Part shown: piece by piece, positions 21,101 through 28,601 of the stretch
How the letters are laid out: every line of letters starts with the position of its first letter
Numbering within the stretch: the first letter of the stretch is position 1
NCBI RefSeq assembly: GCF_014192395.1
Contig: NZ_JACHXW010000002.1
Location: 496,001-560,000, forward strand
From: Paenibacillus endophyticus
Lineage (GTDB): Bacteria > Bacillota > Bacilli > Paenibacillales > Paenibacillaceae
Length of the DNA: 64,000 bases
Direction of reading: 5' to 3'
Notes under the pieces: model-generated
Told to the model about the DNA's origin: nothing
The model's input: the letters and a program-made list of their open reading frames with translations, nothing else
The model's database searches: none
Made by a program: the position numbers and the translations under genes

Positions 21101-22189
21101 TCAGCTCCCTATAAACGCGGCGCTCGCCTGCCCTGTCGATTCCCGGTAAAGCAGCTCTCCTGCAACCAATAGCTTCTCCATGGGCTCCTGCTTGCTCTCA
21201 ATACGAGCAATGAGACGGTCGACGGCACGTTTGCCAAGCGCCTCCTTGGGCACATGCACGGTCGTAAGCGCAGGCGACATTCGGAATGAATCGTCAATAT
21301 TATCGTAGCCGGTAACCGACACCTCATCCGGCACCTTGATGCCGAGCTCTTGCAGCGCTTTTACCGCACTGATTCCGATCATATCATTAGCGCAAAGCAG
21401 CGCCGTTGGGAGCGTTTTTGCCTTTATTCTTTTGACCGCCCATTGCTTAATCGGCTCTTGAAACTGCTCATGCTCGAAGCCCTCAACAGATAAATAATAG
21501 TCACCGCTTATCGAGAAGCGCGATGCTTCCTCCATATGCTCCTCAAGCGCGCTTCGGAAGCCGAGAAAACGATCCTTAAAGCTCCGGGAATAATGAATAT
21601 CTCCTACAAAGCACAGCTGCGCGTGACCTTTTCCGATCAAATGCTTGGTCAGACGGTACATGGATTCATAGTTGTTCGTAAAAACCGTATCGCTAGGAAT
21701 GAGCATATCTTCATGATCCACCAATACCATCGGCAATCCGATTCGGTGTACCTCAAGCAGCAGCGGCGTCGATATTTCCCCAACGCCAATTAAACCGAGA
21801 ATGCCGTTCGGGTTGAGGAAATGCAAGAAATGATCGACGCTTTGCTCGGAGACGATGACCATCCCATAGCCGCCCTCTTCCAGCCTGGCTGCAATGCCGT
21901 CGAGAATCCGTCCCCAATAAAGCGACTCCTTCGTTTGGAAACGAATGTTCGGCATGAGCACAAGCACCGATTGCTTGCCTGCGGCAGGCGTCTTAGGCAG
22001 CTGCTCGAGCTTCATCGTTTTGACGTACGCGTTTTTTTGGGAGAAATAACCCAGCTGTGATGCCGCCTGAATGACGCGTTCCTGCGTTGCTTCGCTAACT
22101 CCGCCTTTGCCGGAGAGCGCCTTGGAGACAACAAACTTAGAGACACCTAAATAATCGGCAATTTGCTGCATGGTAACCTTTTTTGACAT
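21101..22189 (-). CDS. LacI-family transcriptional regulator
   Basis: 362 aa from the ATG at 22189 (RBS aaggtggag). The N-terminal helix-turn-helix is clear (VTMQQIADYLGVSKFVVSKALSG, hinge near residue 55), then a periplasmic-binding-protein-like effector domain (GLIGVGEIS, FVGDIHYSRSFKDRFLGF, LPTALLCANDMIGISAVKAL, DEVSVTGYDNI). It follows the kinase and binding-protein genes in the same direction with a 14-bp gap, so a sugar-responsive repressor or activator of the mannan locus is likely. The effector is unknown. Confidence 0.9.
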   Translation of the reverse strand: MSKKVTMQQIADYLGVSKFVVSKALSGKGGVSEATQERVIQAASQLGYFSQKNAYVKTMKLEQLPKTPAAGKQSVLVLMPNIRFQTKESLYWGRILDGIAARLEEGGYGMVIVSEQSVDHFLHFLNPNGILGLIGVGEISTPLLLEVHRIGLPMVLVDHEDMLIPSDTVFTNNYESMYRLTKHLIGKGHAQLCFVGDIHYSRSFKDRFLGFRSALEEHMEEASRFSISGDYYLSVEGFEHEQFQEPIKQWAVKRIKAKTLPTALLCANDMIGISAVKALQELGIKVPDEVSVTGYDNIDDSFRMSPALTTVHVPKEALGKRAVDRLIARIESKQEPMEKLLVAGELLYRESTGQASAAFIGS

Positions 22190-22203
22190 TGAAAAACTCC
22201 ACC

Positions 22204-23493
22204 TTAACTTTCGGTAATGGTTCGTGCTGCTTTCCACCGCTCGTTATATTTGTCGAACACTTCCTGCAAGTCGGGAGCCGCTATCCAATCCTGAATGAAA
22301 TCGCCCGACCAGAATGCGATTTGTGCCGTATTTGAGATTTCGAGCAGCAGGTCATTGGGAACGCGGCGCTCTAGAAACTCGCTGTTGAAGGACAAAAACT
22401 GCTGGAACTGCGGCAAGGACGGAGTCTTCGCTTCATTGACAGGCAGGAATCCGGAATCATCAATATAACCGGAATCATTGACAAAAAACTGTACCCACGC
22501 TTCAGCAAGCTGTTTATTCTCGCTAAACTTGCTTATGCCCAAAAACCAGTCCGGACTTAAAGGCGCATACCTCTTCTCGCCATTATCATATGGGAATGGA
22601 AAAAAACCGATATCCTCCGTCTTGGCGCCGGCGGCGATCACTTGATTAATGACCCAATTTCCCATCAAATACATGCCTGCTCTCCCGCTCGCCAGCTCTG
22701 TTTTGGAAATTTCCCACTGATTCGTGAGCAGCTGCTTCTCCACGTAATCCCGATCGATTAACGTTTTTGCGATGGAGATGGCTTGTCCCCAAGGATTGTC
22801 GATTTGCCACGGACTGTCCTCATTCACCATATTATTCAAATAATCGGCGTCTCCCGTTATATAGCTAACCAAATCCTCGCCCCAAGTCATCAACGGCCAT
22901 TGGGCGCCATAATTCAAATAGACCGGAACAATGCCTACTGCCTTGAGCTTTTCGCAGGCTTCATAAAATTCGTCGAGCGTCGTCGGTACATCCTTAATAC
23001 CAGCCTTTGCAAAAGCCTCTTTGTTATACACAATGCCCGTTGTGGACGCCCCCGTCGCAATACCGTAACGAGCCCCTCCGAAAGCTTTGAAATCGGCAAA
23101 ACGAACATTTTCGAAGAGACTGTCATTGAGCGGCTCGAAATATTCCGGCAAATTCTCATTTTTTATATTGTTGGGCAGCAGCAGCACATCTCCCAAATTG
23201 CGTGTAGACAAACGAACCATAATATCGCTGGCATAATTAGGCACGCCTTCGAATTTGACCGTAACGCCGGGATGCAGCTCAGCGAATCGATTGGCATACG
23301 TTTGGAATACGCCATTCTCCACAAGGTCAACCCGATTGGTCAATACGGTCAACGTCGCAGCCCACTCCGCCTGCTCCGATTTGTCCGTAGGCTCGCTCTC
23401 CGCCCCGCCGCCCGGCAAATTATTGTCGCAGCCCGCTATGCATAAGCCCAATACAAGAATAACGAACATGACAATGGACTTGTATTTATTCAT
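22204..23493 (-). CDS. Orphan sugar-binding lipoprotein, probable sensor subunit
   Basis: 429 aa. Lipoprotein signal peptide with lipobox CIAGC (Cys near residue 22). The mature protein is a family-1 solute-binding protein closely paralogous to the importer's lipoprotein at 14749-16065: both share LTNR near the mature N-terminus, TTGIVYNKEAFAKAGI or its like, MYLMGNWVINQV and IGFFPFP. It has no permease partner. Instead its start overlaps the stop of the kinase gene (ATGA). In known three-component systems such as XylFII-LytS-YesN a binding protein presents sugar to the kinase; that is the inferred role. Confidence 0.85.
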   Translation of the reverse strand: MNKYKSIVMFVILVLGLCIAGCDNNLPGGGAESEPTDKSEQAEWAATLTVLTNRVDLVENGVFQTYANRFAELHPGVTVKFEGVPNYASDIMVRLSTRNLGDVLLLPNNIKNENLPEYFEPLNDSLFENVRFADFKAFGGARYGIATGASTTGIVYNKEAFAKAGIKDVPTTLDEFYEACEKLKAVGIVPVYLNYGAQWPLMTWGEDLVSYITGDADYLNNMVNEDSPWQIDNPWGQAISIAKTLIDRDYVEKQLLTNQWEISKTELASGRAGMYLMGNWVINQVIAAGAKTEDIGFFPFPYDNGEKRYAPLSPDWFLGISKFSENKQLAEAWVQFFVNDSGYIDDSGFLPVNEAKTPSLPQFQQFLSFNSEFLERRVPNDLLLEISNTAQIAFWSGDFIQDWIAAPDLQEVFDKYNERWKAARTITES

Positions 23494-25367
23494 TCCGCTT
23501 CTCTCCCTAATTCGATTGGAAGCTGTAACATCACCACGGTGCCTGTTCCCCGTTCACTGGTTACCTTCAGCCCATAAGCATTCCCGTAATGAAGCTTGAT
23601 GCGCTCATTTACATTTTTCAAGCCAATCCCGCCTGACTTCCCTTTCACGCCAGGCTCTTCCGCTCCAGCGAGCGAACGATTAAGCCGATCCAAAGTCTCT
23701 TCATCCATGCCTACGCCATCATCCTCGATACGCAGCCAGAAGATTTGCGAGGTTTGCTCGCTGCTAATTCTAATCCGCATGAAAGGCTTGCTGTCATCCA
23801 TCCCATGATAGATGGCGTTCTCTACGATAGGCTGAAGCACGAGCTTAATAATCGGATACCGGTACAGAGCTTCGGCTACCTGGATGTCCAATTGGAAGCG
23901 GCCCGGATAACGGTAATTAAGCATTTCCACATAATTTCTCATATGCAGCAGCTCGTTCTCCATTGTGACCTCCTCAAGCAGATCACTAATGCTGTAACGC
24001 AGCAGCTTTCCTAGAATAGCGATCATGTCTGCCGCAATTTGGTCGTCATTCAGCTCTGCTGCCATGCGGATCGATTCGAGCGTGTTATACATGAAATGCG
24101 GATTAATCTGGCTCTGCAGCGCATGAAGCTCGGCTTCCTTTTTCTTCTTCTCAATGACATAAATATCTTGAATAAGATGGTCGATCCGTACAATCATTCG
24201 GTTAAACTGGGTACCCAGCTGTCCAACCTCATCCCGGTATTTCACCTGAAACTGCACGTTGAAATCGCCCTCTTGAACATTCCGCATCAAACGCATCATT
24301 TTGCGAAGCGGATTCGTGAGCGCGAACGAAAAGATAAATGAAATAAAGAGCGCTACGATAATCGTGATAATCGTAGCAATCCATGTCACTCGCCGGATCA
24401 CGACCGCGTCCTTCGTCAGCTCGCTGTTCGCGATGGACGTCATAACCTTCCATTTCGTATTCGGCGACGTCGTATAAATGTATAAGCGTTTTGCGCCGTC
24501 TCGTTCGTAATAGAAGCTGCCCTTCGTCCCCTTGGCGAGCGCGACAGTCGGATCATTCGCGATATTCGTCGCCATCCTCGACTTGTCGCTGTCATACACG
24601 ACATTGCCAGCTTCATCAATAATAACCGAATCTCCATTCGTTACCTTGTCGAGCTCACTCATCTGATCCTCAATGACGCTAATATTCGCATCCACGGCAA
24701 TGAGGCCAAGCGTCTTCAACGATTTGTCGATGACTTTGCGAACAACCGTGAACGCATATTTGGTGCTCTGCAAATTGCTCGTATATTTCTGCGTGCTGAA
24801 TAACAGCGCTTCGCCTCCCGAGCTTTCCACGTTCTCGCGCCAGTTCTCATAGCTTTCCTTCACGTTCAGCCGAATACCGCCGCCGGCAGTCGAAAAATAG
24901 CCATTTCCGAAATGGTCAAATATATAAACGGAATTGGCGCCTCGCTTTATCGTATTGATAAACGAGATGTTCCCTTCAATCCCGCGCTGAATAACGAGCA
25001 GCTGGTCAAAATCATCGGGCAGCTGGCTGCCGTTATCGCCCGCCGCCTGCTGCCGCTGCTCGTAATACGCATTGGAGCGCATCAAATTTTGCTTAATATC
25101 GTCTTGATAAGCGGGAATCGAGGATATGCGCACCATATCCTCGATATAATCGTCGACGCGAACCATCATGTTCTCAAGCATCTTAGTCGAATATACGATC
25201 GTTTTCTCTTCGATTGAGCGTGAATAGTTGCTATAGGAGATGTAGCCGATAAACGATAACGGCAGCGTAATCAGAAGCAGAAAGACGATAAACAGCTTCC
25301 GTTCCATTCTCATGCCGCCAATAGCCGCCCATATGCGCCACAATCGTTTTTTTGGACTCATCCTCAT
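23490..25367 (-). CDS. YesM-type membrane sensor histidine kinase
   Basis: 625 aa. One membrane helix near residues 24-45, a large extracytoplasmic sensing region (to about 320), a second helix (about 325-350), a HAMP domain (TNPLRKMMRLMRNVQEGDF), then the His_kinase domain with His424 in QSQINPHFMYN and a GHKL ATPase domain (LQPIVENAIYHG, EDDGVGM, GGIGLKNVNERI). This is the LytS/YesM class, normally paired with an AraC-type regulator. The start could also be 6 bp downstream. No regulator is adjacent; the probable partner is at 12105-12863. Confidence 0.9.
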   Translation of the reverse strand: MRMSPKKRLWRIWAAIGGMRMERKLFIVFLLLITLPLSFIGYISYSNYSRSIEEKTIVYSTKMLENMMVRVDDYIEDMVRISSIPAYQDDIKQNLMRSNAYYEQRQQAAGDNGSQLPDDFDQLLVIQRGIEGNISFINTIKRGANSVYIFDHFGNGYFSTAGGGIRLNVKESYENWRENVESSGGEALLFSTQKYTSNLQSTKYAFTVVRKVIDKSLKTLGLIAVDANISVIEDQMSELDKVTNGDSVIIDEAGNVVYDSDKSRMATNIANDPTVALAKGTKGSFYYERDGAKRLYIYTTSPNTKWKVMTSIANSELTKDAVVIRRVTWIATIITIIVALFISFIFSFALTNPLRKMMRLMRNVQEGDFNVQFQVKYRDEVGQLGTQFNRMIVRIDHLIQDIYVIEKKKKEAELHALQSQINPHFMYNTLESIRMAAELNDDQIAADMIAILGKLLRYSISDLLEEVTMENELLHMRNYVEMLNYRYPGRFQLDIQVAEALYRYPIIKLVLQPIVENAIYHGMDDSKPFMRIRISSEQTSQIFWLRIEDDGVGMDEETLDRLNRSLAGAEEPGVKGKSGGIGLKNVNERIKLHYGNAYGLKVTSERGTGTVVMLQLPIELGREAE

Positions 25368-25378
25368 GCTCCCTTAAT

Positions 25379-26140
25379 CTAGATGGCAGGCATAACGTTT
25401 CCGCCGTTCACTGGAATATATGCCCCTGTTATAAAGCTCGCAAGATCCGATGCCAGGAACGCGACCGTATTCGCAATCTCCTGATCGGTTCCTCTTCGTT
25501 TAAGCGGAACACTCTGCGCATAGGGGTTGTTCTCGTCTATTCCGCTCGCACGGTCGCGATCGCTGATTGTCCAACCCGGTGCAACTTGGTTCACCGTAAT
25601 TTGATGCTCTCCCGCTTCCTTTGCGAGTACGCGGTAAAGACCGTCCATTCCGCGCTTGCCGGCCGTATAGGCAGATTGGTTCGGAAAGTTCTGCATTGCG
25701 CATTCCGTATTAATGCCTATGACCCGGCCCGCTTTCCGTTCTATCATCGCAGGCACGAACGCTTTGGCCAAAAAGACGCTTTGCAGCACGCAGGATTCAA
25801 ATTGGCTGACGTAATCCGCGATCGGCTGCTCCAGAATGCTTGTCCATTGATACTGTATGACCGCATTGGCAACTACGATGTCAACGTGACCAAGCTCTTC
25901 AGCAACCGCCGCCTTCATCTCATTCATTTGCTGCTCGTTAGTCACATCCGCTTGAACGATCATGGCGCGTCTGCCGAGATTCGTTATTTCCTGCATCAGC
26001 TCTCTAGCCTTCGCTTCGTTATTATTGTAATGCAGTACGATGTTAGCACCGCAACCGGCAAGCGTACGAGCCATAACACGGCCCAAATCGCCGGTTGCCC
26101 CAGTAATTAAAGCTGTTTTATTCGAAAGATCGATTTGCAT
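25379..26140 (-). CDS. Short-chain dehydrogenase/reductase
   Basis: 253 aa with the SDR glycine motif TGATGDLG near residue 14, NAG-like VVANAVI, and the catalytic Tyr-x-x-x-Lys in SAYTAGKRG. The C-terminus (ASFITGAYIPVNGGNVMP) is that of classical SDRs. It is likely an NAD(P)-dependent oxidoreductase; the substrate is unknown. It lies 11 bp upstream of the sensor kinase on the same strand, so it may be the first gene of that operon, which would suggest a sugar or polyol substrate. The ATG at 26140 is preferred because agaaggg lies directly against the alternative GTG. Confidence 0.82.
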   Translation of the reverse strand: MQIDLSNKTALITGATGDLGRVMARTLAGCGANIVLHYNNNEAKARELMQEITNLGRRAMIVQADVTNEQQMNEMKAAVAEELGHVDIVVANAVIQYQWTSILEQPIADYVSQFESCVLQSVFLAKAFVPAMIERKAGRVIGINTECAMQNFPNQSAYTAGKRGMDGLYRVLAKEAGEHQITVNQVAPGWTISDRDRASGIDENNPYAQSVPLKRRGTDQEIANTVAFLASDLASFITGAYIPVNGGNVMPAI

Positions 26141-26276
26141 AGTCTGATTCACCCTTCTAATGGAGAGAGATTTGTTAGATTATTTCTATATAATTATGCT
26201 ACCAAAAAAACAACCTTTTATAAAGCGTATTCAAAAAAATAACGCTTCAGCTCGTCAAGTGGAGGGGCGAACGAAA

Positions 26277-26308
26277 AAAAGCGCGATGCCCTGAAGCATC
26301 ACGCTTTC
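26277..26308 (-). terminator. Intrinsic terminator of the Old Yellow Enzyme gene
   Basis: On the minus strand AAAGCGTGATGC and GCATCGCGCTTT form a stem followed by seven T. Confidence 0.85.
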
Positions 26309-26320
26309 TCCCAACCGGTA

Positions 26321-27436
26321 TTAATTCAAAGCGCTCAATAATGCCGTATCATAATTTCTCAGCTCATCGGATCGTCCGTCACGTACCTTGGCCGCCCATT
26401 CATAGTCCGCAAGCAGCGCTCTTCCCACCGCCACAAAATCGAACTCTCCGTTTTCCAATCTTTCGAGCACGCCTGCAAGTGAAGCGGGATGCGCGGAATC
26501 GCCTGTGCTGCTCCGGAACTCGTTATCGAGACCGATGGAGCCGACCGTAATGGTTGGTTTTCCGGTCAGCTGCTTCGTCCAGCCTGCCAAATTGAGCTCT
26601 GAGCCCGCGAATTCCGGCTCCCAATAACGCCTTGTCGAGCAATGGAACACATCCACGCCCGCATCAACGAGCGGGGCCAAAAACGAAGAAAGCTGCTCTG
26701 GCGTCTCAGCTAATTTTGCCTCGTACTGGCCAGCCTTCCACTGCGAGAATCGCAGCACGATTGGAAAGTCCGGACCTACCGCTTTGCGGCAAGCTTCGAT
26801 AATCTCTACGGCGAAACGGGTGCGTGAAGCAAGATCTCCGCCGTAGCGATCCGTGCGCTTATTGGTTTTGTCCCAGAAAAATTGGTCGATCAAATATCCG
26901 TGCGCCCCATGAAGCTCGATACCGTCAAATCCGATCCTTGCTGCATCGGCTGCGGCCTGTGCAAAGGCAGAGATCAGGTCAGCGATCTCATTCTCGGTCA
27001 ATGGCTCCGTTATTTTCTCGCCAGTCAGATTGAGACCCGATGGGCCGATTGGCAAAGCCTCGGGATTGGGGAGATCTCCAATCTTGCGCGTCAGCCCGAT
27101 ATGCCATAGCTGAGGAATGATCTTCCCGCCTCCCTCATGCACGGCTTTCGCCACATTGGCCCAGTGCTGAAGCGCTGCCTCGCCATGGAAATTCGGAATA
27201 TTGGGGTTGCCTCCCGCAGCAGGGTGATTAATCAGCGTTCCTTCCGTAACGATAAGCCCAACCCCGTTTTCGGCTCTGCGTCGATAATAAGCAGCGACAT
27301 CCTCTGTCGGCACGCCGTTCGGAGAGAATCCTCTTGTCATTGGCGCCATCACAATGCGATTGGCCACCTCCAGATTTTTAGACTTAAAAGGCTTGAATAA
27401 CGCTTCAACCGATGCTTCGCTTTTTGCACTTGACAT
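26321..27436 (-). CDS. NADH:flavin oxidoreductase, Old Yellow Enzyme family
   Basis: 371 aa FMN-dependent TIM barrel. Visible motifs: NRIVMAPMTRGF (FMN contact), QLWHIG, the FDGIELHGAHGYLIDQFFWDKTN block (given in part) with the His-x-x-His type substrate pair, NKRTDRYGGDLASR, and VGRALLADYEW near the end for phosphate binding. It reduces activated C=C bonds of enones with NAD(P)H. RBS aaggagg before the ATG at 27436. Monocistronic. Physiological substrate unknown. Confidence 0.9.
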   Translation of the reverse strand: MSSAKSEASVEALFKPFKSKNLEVANRIVMAPMTRGFSPNGVPTEDVAAYYRRRAENGVGLIVTEGTLINHPAAGGNPNIPNFHGEAALQHWANVAKAVHEGGGKIIPQLWHIGLTRKIGDLPNPEALPIGPSGLNLTGEKITEPLTENEIADLISAFAQAAADAARIGFDGIELHGAHGYLIDQFFWDKTNKRTDRYGGDLASRTRFAVEIIEACRKAVGPDFPIVLRFSQWKAGQYEAKLAETPEQLSSFLAPLVDAGVDVFHCSTRRYWEPEFAGSELNLAGWTKQLTGKPTITVGSIGLDNEFRSSTGDSAHPASLAGVLERLENGEFDFVAVGRALLADYEWAAKVRDGRSDELRNYDTALLSALN

Positions 27437-27660
27437 ATGGACTCCTCCTTTATATTCGGTATACTTTTTAGTTACAGTTACATGCCTGTATATCATATCA
27501 TGTATTTCCGTCTATTCCCAGTCCTTTAATGAAAACAATCGCATCCGCCACCTGAAAAAGGCACAAGCGTAAACGGCTGAAGCCGTCCTCTGGCGGCTAA
27601 GCTTACGTTTCGCGTAGAAAATATAGAGAAAGTTGGCGAAATGATATACTTTCCTATATT

Positions 27661-27708
27661 TTAAAAAAAGCTGCAGCAAGGTCATTATTGACCTTGTACA
27701 GCTCTTTT
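27661..27708 (-). terminator. Intrinsic terminator of the MacAB-like operon
   Basis: On the minus strand AAGAGCTGTACAAGGTCA pairs with TGACCTTGCTGCAGCTTT, followed by further T. Confidence 0.8.
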
Positions 27709-27713
27709 AACCG

Positions 27714-28598
27714 TTATTCAGCTTTCTCCTCGGGAGGCAGCAGCACGATTTTCCCGTCCCCCAGCTCGACCCGCAATTTATTCGAGTTCTTTACGCCAAT
27801 CGATTCCAAATAATTCGCGGGCACCTGCAAGCGGCCTGCTTTATCGAGTACAGCATACTCCACATGCGTCCCTTCTTCCGCGTTCTCTTCCTCCAGCGCA
27901 GCCAGCTCCTCGGCGTACGAACGCTTCCTCAGCATCTCGGACGAGATTTTGCCGTCTCGAATTGCGGCTACCCGGTCCACCTTCTTCGCAAGCTCCGGAT
28001 CATGCGTGACGATCACGACCGTAATGCCTATCGTACGGTTCAGCTCGCGAAACAAATCGAGAATTTGATTAGCCATTCGCGAATCGACGGAACCTGTCGG
28101 CTCATCCGCCAGCAGCAGCTTGGGATGGTTAGCGAGTGCGATCGCGATCGCAACGCGCTGCTGCTCCCCTCCCGACAGCTCATACAGCTTATTGGATGCC
28201 CGGTGGCTAAGTCCCACGGCATCGAGCAGCTCCTTGGCGCGCCACCGCTTGCGGCTGCCTGTAAGCAGGATGGGAAGCTCGACATTTTCAAGCGCTGTCA
28301 AATACGGAATCAGATTCCGAGCATTATTTTGCCACACGAATCCAACGCTCTCCCGCTTGTAGCGTACGAAATCACGTTCCTTGAACTTCAGCATATCCCG
28401 ACCGTCAACCGTCAGCTTGCCGGCTGTCGGACGATCCAGACCGCCCAGCATGTTCAGCAGCGTCGACTTGCCGCTTCCGCTATTGCCAATGATCGCCATC
28501 AGCTCGCCGTTCTCAATTTGGAGATCGAGACCTTGCAGAGCGAATACCTCCAGATCGGCAGTTTTATATATTTTGACAAGCCCTTCGCAATGAATCAT
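27714..28598 (-). CDS. MacB/LolD-type ABC ATPase with C-terminal AbrB-like domain
   Basis: 294 aa. Residues 1-215 are a complete ATPase: Walker [10 protein letters not shown], signature [12 protein letters not shown], Walker [14 protein letters not shown], His in VTHDPELA. The last 45 residues ([19 protein letters not shown], then [17 protein letters not shown]) look like a SpoVT/AbrB swapped-hairpin domain, usually a DNA-binding or dimerising module and not part of MacB. It starts 3 bp after the large permease gene. The tail may dimerise the ATPase or act in gene control; this is inference. Confidence 0.87.
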   Translation of the reverse strand: MIHCEGLVKIYKTADLEVFALQGLDLQIENGELMAIIGNSGSGKSTLLNMLGGLDRPTAGKLTVDGRDMLKFKERDFVRYKRESVGFVWQNNARNLIPYLTALENVELPILLTGSRKRWRAKELLDAVGLSHRASNKLYELSGGEQQRVAIAIALANHPKLLLADEPTGSVDSRMANQILDLFRELNRTIGITVVIVTHDPELAKKVDRVAAIRDGKISSEMLRKRSYAEELAALEEENAEEGTHVEYAVLDKAGRLQVPANYLESIGVKNSNKLRVELGDGKIVLLPPEEKAE

Positions 28599-28601
28599 CC
28601 G

